Source of the DNA: Desulfovibrio sp. | GTDB lineage: Bacteria > Desulfobacterota > Desulfovibrionia > Desulfovibrionales > Desulfovibrionaceae | DNA length: 64,000 bases | Direction: 5' to 3' | NCBI GenBank assembly: GCA_024699605.1 | Contig: JAILPJ010000101.1 | Span: forward strand, 1-64,000 | Part shown: positions 27,163-35,155 of the stretch, piece by piece | How positions within the stretch are numbered: position 1 is the first letter of the stretch | How the letters are laid out: the number at the start of each line of letters is the position of its first letter | The notes under the pieces: generated by a model | Database searches by the model: none | What the model was told of the DNA's origin: nothing | The model's input: only the letters and a program-made list of their open reading frames with translations | Position numbers and translations under genes: made by a program

Positions 27163-28212
27163 ATGCTAACGAAACAGGGTGATCGCCTTATCAATTCACG
27201 CAACTGGTCTGAACTCGTCAAGCCGGAACGCATTGTCCGTGATGATGAAAAAACAGCGAGCAGTACCCACGGAAAATTCATTTGCGAACCGCTGGAGCGG
27301 GGGTACGGTACGACCATCGGCAATGCCATGCGTCGAGTACTGCTTTCTTCCCTGCAAGGTGCGGCTTTTGTCTCGGTGAAGATTTCGGGCGTTCAGCATG
27401 AATTTACGACCATCTCAGGTGTGCACGAGGATGTGACTGATATAGTCCTTAATCTCAAGCAGGTTCGTATGGCCATGGATACCGACGAACCCCAGCATCT
27501 TACGCTGCACAGAGACACCCAAGGGGTCATCACCGCAGGAGACATTGTCACCAATCAGCATGTCACCATCCTCAACCCTGAGCAGCATATTGCCACCCTG
27601 ACGGCCGATCGTCCCCTGGACTTCGAATTTGAAGTCAGAATGGGGAAAGGCTATCTGCCGGCTGATATGCACGAAGGTCTTGAAGATGAAATCGGTCTGA
27701 TCAAGCTCGATAGTAGTTTTTCACCGGTGCGCAAGGTTGCCTATACAGTCGAGCAGGCCCGTGTTGGTCAGATGACAAACTTTGACCGCCTGATCCTTGA
27801 AGTTTGGACCGACGGCAGTGTCACGCCAGAAGATGCCATTGCCTATAGTGCCAAGATCATCAAAGATCAGATTTCTGTCTTCATCAATTTTGACGAACAG
27901 ATTTCCGGTGCGTCTGCCAAGGGCGGCAGCCAGGATGGCGATATTGACGAGAGTCTTTTTAAGGACATTACGGATCTTGAACTCTCTGTGCGGGCTACCA
28001 ATTGTCTGCACAGTGCCAATATTTCTCTGGTCGGGGAACTCGTACAGCGCACCGAGGCAGAGATGCTCAAGACCAAGAATTTTGGTCGCAAGTCGCTCGA
28101 TGAGATCAAGAGTGTTTTGGTTGGAATGGGTCTCGATTTTGGCTTGAAAGTCGAGGGCTTTGAAAAGAAATACCAGGAATGGAAAAGGATGCAGCAAAAT
28201 GAGGCACAGTAA
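27163..28212 (+). CDS. rpoA: RNA polymerase subunit alpha
   Basis: 349 residues. The N-terminal assembly domain has [20 protein letters not shown] (about residues 41-60) and [17 protein letters not shown]; the C-terminal DNA-binding domain has [15 protein letters not shown] and [20 protein letters not shown] [19 protein letters not shown]. It encodes the scaffold on which RpoB and RpoC (43577-35156) assemble. The rplQ start lies inside its last codons. Confidence 0.97.
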   Translation: MLTKQGDRLINSRNWSELVKPERIVRDDEKTASSTHGKFICEPLERGYGTTIGNAMRRVLLSSLQGAAFVSVKISGVQHEFTTISGVHEDVTDIVLNLKQVRMAMDTDEPQHLTLHRDTQGVITAGDIVTNQHVTILNPEQHIATLTADRPLDFEFEVRMGKGYLPADMHEGLEDEIGLIKLDSSFSPVRKVAYTVEQARVGQMTNFDRLILEVWTDGSVTPEDAIAYSAKIIKDQISVFINFDEQISGASAKGGSQDGDIDESLFKDITDLELSVRATNCLHSANISLVGELVQRTEAEMLKTKNFGRKSLDEIKSVLVGMGLDFGLKVEGFEKKYQEWKRMQQNEAQ

Positions 28213-28645
28213 TTCAGGGCGTAAATTTTCTCGTACGCCATCACACCGCAAGGTTTTATTGGCAAACTTGACCAAGGCTTTGCTGCTCAATGGGAAGATT
28301 CGTACAACCGTACTCAAAGCCAAAGATATGCGCAGTGTGGTTGAACCCATGATCACACTGGCCAAGCGCAATGATCTGCACGCACGCCGATTGGCCTATA
28401 AGGTTTTGAACGATCATTCACTTGTGAAGCATCTCTTCGATGTCGTCGGACCACTGTTTGCCGGTGTTCCGGGCGGCTACACGAGGATTTCCAAGCTGGC
28501 CATGCCCAGACGTGGAGATTGTGCTCCCATGGCAATTATCGAATTGACGCGTGAATTGCCTAAGGCAGAGAGCGCTACCGAGACCAAGACTGAGACCGCT
28601 GAAGTCAAGCCGGCCAGTACTGAAGAGACGAAAACAGAGAGCTAA
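28199..28645 (+). CDS. rplQ: 50S ribosomal protein L17 with acidic tail
   Basis: 148 residues from the ATG at 28199, which overlaps the rpoA stop by 14 nt; this start gives the family N-terminus [18 protein letters not shown]. The core is L17; after [14 protein letters not shown] the C-terminus extends about 25 residues of Thr/Glu/Lys repeats ([19 protein letters not shown]) not needed for the fold. Last gene of the cluster. Confidence 0.96.
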   Translation: MRHSNSGRKFSRTPSHRKVLLANLTKALLLNGKIRTTVLKAKDMRSVVEPMITLAKRNDLHARRLAYKVLNDHSLVKHLFDVVGPLFAGVPGGYTRISKLAMPRRGDCAPMAIIELTRELPKAESATETKTETAEVKPASTEETKTES

Positions 28646-28671
28646 GCATTAGCTCAAAATGCCGATATAGA

Positions 28672-28694
28672 GGGAGGTTCGCCTCCCTTTTTTT
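28672..28694 (+). terminator. Rho-independent terminator of the S10-spc-alpha cluster
   Basis: GGGAGG, tetraloop TTCG, CCTCCC and then seven T, 27 nt after the rplQ stop. Confidence 0.92.
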
Positions 28695-28828
28695 GTGTCG
28701 AAACTTTATTGCGACTTTTCGTAAGGCTTGCTACATTGATGCACTTCTTGGGTCCTGATCAGTTTTTTTAGGCTTTTCAAAGCCTGAAATTTCTGCGTTT
28801 GTGCAAACAAAATCTTGGGGAAACATTC

Positions 28829-28883
28829 GGAGGCGGCAGTTCTCCTCCCCTGCTCAACAGGGGCCTTATGCCGAAAGTTCATG
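28829..28883 (+). promoter_or_regulatory. Hairpin-bridged SD element before alaA
   Basis: GGAGG, outer CGGCA, GTTCTCCT, inner CCCCTG, loop CTCAA, CAGGGG, CCTTA, outer TGCCG, AAAGTTC, ATG. The outer pair CGGCA/TGCCG is a compensated change relative to CGGCG/CGCCG. Folded SD-ATG spacing is 7 nt, linear 47 nt. The internal CCTCC could sequester GGAGG. Upstream (28695-28828) nothing else is recognised. Confidence 0.65.
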
Positions 28884-30098
28884 AAAATCTACGAAAAATC
28901 CCACAAACTTGACCACGTCTGTTACGATATTCGCGGCCCGATCATGGATGAGGCTCAGAAGATGATCCGCGGTGGCGAAGACATTTTGAAACTGAATATT
29001 GGCAATCCCGCCTATTTCGGTTTCCGCTGCCCTGACCATATCGTGGATCATATGGCCCGCTGTCTGCCAGATACCGAAGGCTATTCGGACAGCAAGGGCA
29101 AGGTCAGTGCCCGCGAAGCCATTGTCAATTACTGTAAGGAAAAGAACATTCCCAATGTGGGGATAGACGATGTTTATACGGGAAATGGCGTAAGTGAGCT
29201 GATTAGCTTGTGCATGCAGGGCCTTTTGAATGATGGCGATGAAATGCTCTTGCCTTCTCCAGATTATCCGTTGTGGACGGCCTCTGTGACCTTGGCTGGC
29301 GGCACGGCGGTACACTATATCTGTGATGAGGCCTCCAACTGGTATCCTGATATTGCCGATATCCGCAGCAAGGTGACCGATAAGACCAAGGGGATTGTCG
29401 TCATCAATCCCAATAATCCCACGGGCGCCTTGTATCCCAAGGAGATTTTGGAACAGATTGTGGAAATAGCCCGCGAGCACAGTCTGATTCTTTTTGCCGA
29501 TGAAATTTATGACCGCTTAGTCCTCGACGGCAAAAGCCATACGGCATTGGCTTCACTGGCACCTGATCTCTTGACCGTCAGTCTCAATGGCATTTCCAAA
29601 TCGCATCTGGCTGCCGGTTATCGCGGCGGCTGGATGTGCCTGGCCGGAGACAAGAGTCACGTCAAGGGCTATATAGAAGGTTTGAATTTGCTTTCGGCCA
29701 TGCGCTTGTGCAGCAATGTCCCTGCTCAGTCCATCATAGCCCCGGCTCTGGCTGCCAGAGAGGAGACGCAGGCCATGGTTGAGCCCGGTGGCAGAGTCTA
29801 TGAGCAAAGGAACTGTGTCTACAAGCTCCTCAATGATATTCCGGGCATTTCAGCGGTCAAGCCGGAAGCGGCGTTTTACATTTTCCCCAAGATGGATGTG
29901 AAGAAATTTAATATCCATGATGACGAGCAGTTTGCCCTCGATCTGTTAAAGCAGGCGAAGATTTTGATTACCCATGGTGCGGGTTTTCACTGGGGTGAGC
30001 CTGATCATTTCCGTGTGGTTTATCTGCCTGACGTGAGTATGCTGACCACCGCTTGTCAGCGTTTCGCGCGCTTCTTTAGCCGCTATCGTCAGGCGTAA
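28881..30098 (+). CDS. alaA: Glutamate-pyruvate aminotransferase, AlaA type
   Basis: 405 residues, a PLP class I aminotransferase that makes alanine from pyruvate and glutamate. The N-terminus MKIYEKSHKLDHVCYDIRGP and the segments LNIGNPAYFGF, IGNGVSELI-like TGNGVSELI, PSPDYPLWTASV and NPNNPTGALYPKE match AlaA closely. The PLP lysine is in LNGISKSHLAAGYRGGW (about residue 241). The ATG at 28881 aligns with AlaA starts and lacks an adjacent SD; a hairpin-bridged element precedes it. Confidence 0.88.
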   Translation: MKIYEKSHKLDHVCYDIRGPIMDEAQKMIRGGEDILKLNIGNPAYFGFRCPDHIVDHMARCLPDTEGYSDSKGKVSAREAIVNYCKEKNIPNVGIDDVYTGNGVSELISLCMQGLLNDGDEMLLPSPDYPLWTASVTLAGGTAVHYICDEASNWYPDIADIRSKVTDKTKGIVVINPNNPTGALYPKEILEQIVEIAREHSLILFADEIYDRLVLDGKSHTALASLAPDLLTVSLNGISKSHLAAGYRGGWMCLAGDKSHVKGYIEGLNLLSAMRLCSNVPAQSIIAPALAAREETQAMVEPGGRVYEQRNCVYKLLNDIPGISAVKPEAAFYIFPKMDVKKFNIHDDEQFALDLLKQAKILITHGAGFHWGEPDHFRVVYLPDVSMLTTACQRFARFFSRYRQA

Positions 30099-30180
30099 TT
30101 GCTCATCTACCGTGTTTTAGGGCCATAGTATCGTCTGATCAGCCAAGCGGACAGATGCTTTTTCCAATTGGGAAAACAAT

Positions 30181-30236
30181 GGAGGCAGCGTTCCCTCTCA
30201 GGCCTTCTGGCTGAGGTTCCACGCTGAAAACTGATG
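30181..30236 (+). promoter_or_regulatory. Hairpin-bridged SD element before the hprA-like gene
   Basis: GGAGG, outer CAGCG, TTCCCT, inner CTCAG, loop GCCTTCTGG, CTGAG, GTTCCA, outer CGCTG, AAAACTG, ATG. CAGCG/CGCTG is a compensated change relative to CGGCG/CGCCG. Folded SD-ATG spacing is 7 nt, linear 48 nt. CCTCT inside can pair with GGAGG using one wobble. Confidence 0.65.
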
Positions 30237-31202
30237 AAAATAGTTGTCCTTGACGGTCATGTTCTCAATCCTGGAGATATCTCCTGGGCCAGCCTTGAGA
30301 ACCTAGGCGAACTTGTGGTCTATGAGGAGACGGCAAAAGATCAAATTCTTACGCGCTCCCAAGACTGCGACGTGCTTTTGGTGAATAAGGTACGTCTGAA
30401 CGAAGAGCATGCGCGCGCTCTGCCCTCTCTCAAGCTTGTGGGGCTACTTGCCACAGGCTATGATAATGTGGATGTCAAAGCGTTTGCCAGGCAGCGCATA
30501 GCCGTGTGCAATGTGGTAGCCTACGGAGTGGAGGATGTGGCGCAGCATGCCATGGCGCTTTTGCTGGAACTGTGCCGTAGAACAAGCGAACACAACGAGG
30601 CCGTGAAAAGCGGAGAATGGTCGCATCTTGGCAGTTGGTGTTACTGGAAGACTGCGCCCATCTGTCTTGCCGGAAAAACGCTAGGCATTGTCGGTTATGG
30701 CGCCATAGGCGCTTGTCTTGGACGTATGGCGCATGCCTTTGGTATGCGTGTGCTTGCCACGAACCGAAGTCAGAAGCCCGCACCCGACTACACGCCGTTT
30801 GCTTTCGTGTCTTTGCCTGAGCTTTTGGCGGCCTCTGACGTGATTTCCCTGCATTGTCCTTTGACCGAACAAACGCGAGGCTTGATCAATGGCCCAAACC
30901 TGGCCAGAATGCGCCAAGGAGCCATTTTGTTGAATACTGCGCGCGGGTCATTGGTCGATGAAGGCGCTTGTGCTGAGGCATTGCGTTCAGGGCAACTGGG
31001 GGGCTTTGGTGCCGATGTGCTCTGCGAGGAGCCTCCAAAGCTTGATAATCCCTTGCTTTCTGCTCCCAATACGCTCTTTACACCCCATATGGCCTGGGCC
31101 ACCACGCGGGCCCGTCAGCGCATCATTGACCTGATGGCCGAAAATATCAGTAATTTCTTTGCCGGCCATCCCAGCCATGTGGTCAATGACGTGCAGCCGT
31201 AA
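30234..31202 (+). CDS. D-2-hydroxyacid dehydrogenase, glycerate dehydrogenase (HprA)-like
   Basis: 322 residues, NAD-dependent. The Rossmann motif is LGIVGYGAIGACLGR (about residues 149-163); catalytic Arg in LLNTARGSLVDEGA, Glu in VLCEEPP and His in FTPHMAWATTRARQRI. The HMAW form of the His motif and the overall character favour hydroxypyruvate reductase/glycerate dehydrogenase. A glycerate kinase gene lies 2.6 kb on (33780), which fits that role. Substrate is inferred. It uses a hairpin-bridged SD and ends at a strong terminator. Confidence 0.8.
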   Translation: MKIVVLDGHVLNPGDISWASLENLGELVVYEETAKDQILTRSQDCDVLLVNKVRLNEEHARALPSLKLVGLLATGYDNVDVKAFARQRIAVCNVVAYGVEDVAQHAMALLLELCRRTSEHNEAVKSGEWSHLGSWCYWKTAPICLAGKTLGIVGYGAIGACLGRMAHAFGMRVLATNRSQKPAPDYTPFAFVSLPELLAASDVISLHCPLTEQTRGLINGPNLARMRQGAILLNTARGSLVDEGACAEALRSGQLGGFGADVLCEEPPKLDNPLLSAPNTLFTPHMAWATTRARQRIIDLMAENISNFFAGHPSHVVNDVQP

Positions 31203-31247
31203 ACAGTATCTCCTTGCTGTGGCGATCATTCGCTTCGACTTTGTCGT

Positions 31248-31290
31248 GCTCACTGCTTGTTTTATGCAAAAGCAGTGAGCTTTTTTTTTT
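31248..31290 (+). terminator. Rho-independent terminator after the hprA-like gene
   Basis: GCTCACTGCTT and AAGCAGTGAGC form an 11-bp stem around an 11-nt loop, followed by ten T. It begins 45 nt after the stop codon. Confidence 0.95.
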
Positions 31291-31324
31291 CAAGAAAGCG
31301 TTTGCTCTTGGCTTTGCCTGAGCG

Positions 31325-31582
31325 TTATGTAGGCCTTTGCAAAAAAGGGCCTGTCCACTGTGCAATTTTGGCGTTTCGGGTCAGCCATGGTTTTTTTGAG
31401 ACATGCTTAACACGGCAGAGAGGGCAAAGACAGACGCCTTGTGGAGAGCAAACACCAGGGAAGTCTGAGGCGCAGATAGCTACGGAACAACCATTATCCC
31501 GGTATTTGGCAACGTAGTCTTCCATCATGACAGTAATTTGCGCGGTACCGCCTTGAAAGGATGGACAAGGCAAGGAGTACAT
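31325..31582 (-). CDS. Small Cys-rich hypothetical protein
   Basis: 85 codons from the ATG at 31582. The peptide begins MYSLPCPSFQGGTAQITVMM and carries a Cys cluster, CASDFPGVCSPQGVCLCPLC (about residues 37-56), that could bind a metal. I do not recognise the family. AAGG lies near the start but no firm SD or promoter is visible, and the end may be truncated. A 13-nt direct repeat (CTTCGACTTTGTC) occurs on both sides, at 31233 and 31596. It may be a gene relic. Confidence 0.35.
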   Translation of the reverse strand: MYSLPCPSFQGGTAQITVMMEDYVAKYRDNGCSVAICASDFPGVCSPQGVCLCPLCRVKHVSKKPWLTRNAKIAQWTGPFLQRPT

Positions 31583-31982
31583 GTTAGGCAAGTCACTTCG
31601 ACTTTGTCATAGCTTATGATGACGAGCGAAGACGCAAGCAATGGACATCCTATGTCTTTGCGATTGTTTGGTATCTCTCAATAACGGCTAGACATTCATA
31701 CTGTCACCATGCACAGCAAGAAGTGTACATCTCATAGATACGATTGACGAAAATGCTTTGCGCAGCGCCGCGTCTGACAATCCGAGCCGTTCACTGGCTG
31801 CCATAGGGAATGCGAAAATTTAGGAATCGACAGCGGCTTTCTTTTTCTTTTACTGCATATTCTGTACTTGCTGAATTGTTCAATAATTTTGCGTACTGAA
31901 CATATGTCTGCTGCAGAACATAGGCAATAAAACTGCAATAAAGTATTAATAATCAATAATTTGGTATCTGGAGTATTGAAAA

Positions 31983-33509
31983 ATGGTAATGACTACGATT
32001 CGTAAGAGGTATACCATTATGGTACTTCTGGCGATTATGTTGTCTGTGGGCGTGATCGGTGCTTTCGGTATCTATACCATATGGGGTAAGACGAGCCGGG
32101 ACGTTGTGACGATCATGAACCTTACAACAGAATCCAAGGCTGTCGGGATGGATTATGCCTTGCTGAAAATCAAAGATCCAGTGGATACTGTGGCCGCCTA
32201 TGTGGGTGCCAGAGTAGCCACAGCGGATAAGAATCTGGACGAAGCGGCCATCAAGAAAGGGCTGGAGGATGAAATCCTGGAGCTTTGTCAAAGTTCCTTG
32301 AATGGTATGGAAGGGATCGTTGGCTATCACATCTTTTTTGTCAAGCCGTTTGACGCAATGATCAAGCGCATTGCTTTCCAGAAGGGCATGAAGGATGCGG
32401 ACTTTTATGACGCCAGCGATACGTTGAACCAGTTGGATCCGAAAGATATCAACGGGACTTTGTACTGGATCAATTATACTGCGACAAAAAGGGGACCTGT
32501 GTGGACCTCGATGCGCAAGTGTCACTACAGAGATGGCTACATCTTTTCCTATATGGTTCCCATTTATTTCAACGATGAATTGGTTGGCGTAGCCGGAGCA
32601 GACGTGGATTTTAACGTCTTGGCACACTTCGTACGCGAGGTATCCCTTTTTGGTGGCGGCTATGCCTATCTGACTGATGAGAAGGGCAAGGTGTATTACC
32701 ACCCGCTGATCGGGTACGGTACCCTCCTGACCGAAGACGAAGAAGACGTGCCCGAGGTTGATTCCGCCCTTGGTGATACCTCAAGTCACGGGAAGCTGAT
32801 TACCTATAAGTATAAAGGCCAGGTAAAGAAAATGGCCTTTAAAAGTCTTATTAATGGTATGCGTCTGGTGGTCACCGCCAATGAACAAGACGTCTTACGG
32901 GAGACCACCGTTCTGATTTGGAGAACCGTGTTAGCGGCCGTCGTCATCATCCTTTTTTTCATCTTTCTGGCTCTGATAATGGAAAAGCGGACGATGCACC
33001 CTGCCCTGGATAAGTTGGACAGTCTCGCGCACCTGGATGGATTGACCGGTGTCTGGAACAAGACGTCTTTTCTTGAGGTTCAGGGGCACCTCAACCAAAC
33101 CGTTCACAATGGCAAGGCTGTTTTCGGCTTTGTCATGTTTGACCTCAACAATCTGAAGGCGATTAATGACCAGTACGGGCATAAGATGGGGGATGCCTAC
33201 CTGCTTAGTGCGGTTGAAATGATCCAGGATTGCTTCCCGGGAAGTCAGATTTACCGTATAGGCGGGGATGAATTTGTGGTGGTACTGGAAAACGAGGAAT
33301 CCCTGCGAACTGCCGACCAGAGTCTGGAACTAACCTATAGCTGGCAGCGTAGCCGCAAGCAAGAGAAGAAGGAACCTTGGGAAACGCCCTCTGTAGCCGG
33401 AGCCTTCGTTGCTTTTAATTCGCAGGAGCACCAGAGCTCTGAGGAAGTCTTGGCCGAGGCGGATGCGCTGATGTATCAGAAAAAACAGCAGATGAAAAAA
33501 CAGGCGTAA
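31983..33509 (+). CDS. Membrane diguanylate cyclase with periplasmic Cache-like sensor
   Basis: 508 residues; predicted to make cyclic di-GMP. A membrane helix near residues 11-33 and another near 310-335 enclose a roughly 275-residue periplasmic region with Cache-like features (VVGVAGADVDFNVLAHFV-like LVGVAGADVDFNVL, then GGGYAYLTDEKGKVYYHP). The cytoplasmic GGDEF domain has LAHLDGLTGVWNK and IYRIGGDEFVVVLE, so the active site is intact; no RxxD inhibitory site precedes it. Upstream 31600-31980 is noticeably AT-richer than the rest of the window and holds no gene I can identify, which hints at transfer. GGAG lies 11 nt before ATG. Confidence 0.85.
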   Translation: MVMTTIRKRYTIMVLLAIMLSVGVIGAFGIYTIWGKTSRDVVTIMNLTTESKAVGMDYALLKIKDPVDTVAAYVGARVATADKNLDEAAIKKGLEDEILELCQSSLNGMEGIVGYHIFFVKPFDAMIKRIAFQKGMKDADFYDASDTLNQLDPKDINGTLYWINYTATKRGPVWTSMRKCHYRDGYIFSYMVPIYFNDELVGVAGADVDFNVLAHFVREVSLFGGGYAYLTDEKGKVYYHPLIGYGTLLTEDEEDVPEVDSALGDTSSHGKLITYKYKGQVKKMAFKSLINGMRLVVTANEQDVLRETTVLIWRTVLAAVVIILFFIFLALIMEKRTMHPALDKLDSLAHLDGLTGVWNKTSFLEVQGHLNQTVHNGKAVFGFVMFDLNNLKAINDQYGHKMGDAYLLSAVEMIQDCFPGSQIYRIGGDEFVVVLENEESLRTADQSLELTYSWQRSRKQEKKEPWETPSVAGAFVAFNSQEHQSSEEVLAEADALMYQKKQQMKKQA

Positions 33510-33779
33510 GGCGCATGTGAAACACCTGTAGGATTACGTCTCTCCTCTTGGCGTATCAACGCTCACCTGAAAGTCTACCATTTTGTGAAAAACGCTCGCT
33601 TGCAAGTTGGCCACTTTTTTCCTGTTCTCTGATGAAGCATACTCTTCACTTGGAGGCAAGAGGTGATCGTCGCAATGATCGATGACAATGGGACGGAATG
33701 CGTGAGCGCAAGATGGCAAAATACTGGGAACATCCCGTGAAACGCTGCAGCCTTGGCAAAGGCGGAGCGTTCCTTCAGC

Positions 33780-34937
33780 TCAGTTGTGAACGTCTATTGG
33801 TAAGGTTTTACCCAGTTTGAGCAGACAGGCCACACGCTGGGCGGACTGTTGGAGATTGCGGCGTGCATTCTGCAGAACAAGGCTAAGGGACTGTGGCGAG
33901 CAGACGGTGCTTGCGATGGCGTCGATGCCAGAATGAAGCACAGACTCTGCCCCCTCCAACAGTGAGCCGCCGATGGCGATGACGGCTTTTCCATGCCGTT
34001 TGGCAATTCTGGCAATACCCACAGGCGTTTTGCCGTGTAGGCTTTGACCGTCAATGCAGCCTTCCCCAGTAATCACAAGATCGGCCCAGATGATCTGCTG
34101 CTCAAGGTGTACGAGCTCGGCTACGATGTCCAGGCCAGACCGTAGCCGGCCATTGAGAAAGGCATAGAGTGCCGCTCCCGTGCCGCCAGCCGCACCACCG
34201 CCGGCTACGCTTTCCATATCGAGACCGAGCACGTCCTTGGCAAGATTGGCAAAATGACGGAGATTCCTATCGAGTTTGGCCACCTGCTCAGGACTTGCGC
34301 CTTTTTGCGGACCAAAGACCATACTCGCCCCATTGGGGCCTGTGAGTGGATTATCCACGTCACAGGCTACTTCGATCTCTGTGGAGCTCAGACGAGGATC
34401 AAGGAGGCTTATGTCGATACTGGCCAGTTTGCCAAGTCCCCCTCCTGTGGGGGCAATGGCTTGACCATGCTTGTCCAGAAGACGGACTCCCAAGGCCATG
34501 AGTAGCCCTGCGCCACAGTCGTTGGTGGCGCTGCCGCCGAGACCGATGACAAGATGACGCAGACCCATGTCCAGCGCTTTACCTATCAACTGGCCTGTAC
34601 CAAAGCTTGTTGTCAGTTCTGGATTGCGCTCTTCGGGGCGTAAACGCTCAAGACCACTGGCCTGGGCAATTTCAATAATCGCTGTCTGTCCATCGCCTGT
34701 GATCACAAAAAATGCGTCAAGAGACCGTCCCAGGGGGTCTTGAACGGTGACCGGGACACGTTGTCCTTGTGTTGCCCAGACAAGAGCCTCGCTTGTGCCT
34801 TCACCGCCATCAGCCATGGGCAGGCGCCGATAGCTGGCGTTGGGGAAAACGAGACGGAAACCGTCTTCAATGGCTGAGGCCGCTTCTTGGGCGGAGAGGG
34901 ATTCTTTGAAGGAATCGGGGGCGATGAGGATGTTCAT
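33780..34937 (-). CDS. glxK: Glycerate 2-kinase (GlxK/GarK family)
   Basis: 385 residues. It phosphorylates D-glycerate. The family start MNILIAPDSFKESLSAQEAA, the segments LPMADGGEGTSEAL, GLGGSATNDCGAGLLMALG (about residues 128-146) and GGGAAGGTGAALYAFL are clear. Together with the hprA-like gene and alaA nearby it suggests hydroxypyruvate/glycerate use, though the three are not one operon. No good SD is seen; a short palindrome (CCCTAAAGGG) stands about 28-37 nt before the ATG. The 270 bp beyond its stop (33510-33779) contain a hairpin (AACGCT...AGCGTT) without a T tract. Confidence 0.92.
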   Translation of the reverse strand: MNILIAPDSFKESLSAQEAASAIEDGFRLVFPNASYRRLPMADGGEGTSEALVWATQGQRVPVTVQDPLGRSLDAFFVITGDGQTAIIEIAQASGLERLRPEERNPELTTSFGTGQLIGKALDMGLRHLVIGLGGSATNDCGAGLLMALGVRLLDKHGQAIAPTGGGLGKLASIDISLLDPRLSSTEIEVACDVDNPLTGPNGASMVFGPQKGASPEQVAKLDRNLRHFANLAKDVLGLDMESVAGGGAAGGTGAALYAFLNGRLRSGLDIVAELVHLEQQIIWADLVITGEGCIDGQSLHGKTPVGIARIAKRHGKAVIAIGGSLLEGAESVLHSGIDAIASTVCSPQSLSLVLQNARRNLQQSAQRVACLLKLGKTLPIDVHN

Positions 34938-35120
34938 AAATTTCTTTAAAGGAAACGGCGACCCTTTAGGGCCGGTTTTATTGTTTTACAGCCAGCCGGA
35001 GCAATGTCGTACAATTTTCGCCTTTGAATAAGAACATCTCTGTACAGGCTGTGTGTGGCTTCTTCCTGGGCCACATATTGTGAACAAACTATGCCGAAGA
35101 AAATGAATGCGTTTTGACAC

Positions 35121-35150
35121 AGAAAATCCCGCAAAAATGCGGGATTTTCT
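35121..35150 (-). terminator. Terminator hairpin after rpoC
   Basis: A 13-bp perfect stem (AGAAAATCCCGCA/TGCGGGATTTTCT) with a 4-nt loop, starting 6 nt after the rpoC stop. On the minus strand the 3' arm ends in a T-rich stretch but no long T run follows, so it could also act on transcripts from the other side. Confidence 0.8.
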
Positions 35151-35155
35151 GGTTT

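Noticed and set aside
28881..30098. Annotation as LL-diaminopimelate aminotransferase (DapL)
   Set aside because: The N-terminus and the PYPLWTA, NNPTGALY and RVVYLP-type segments fit AlaA much better than DapL.
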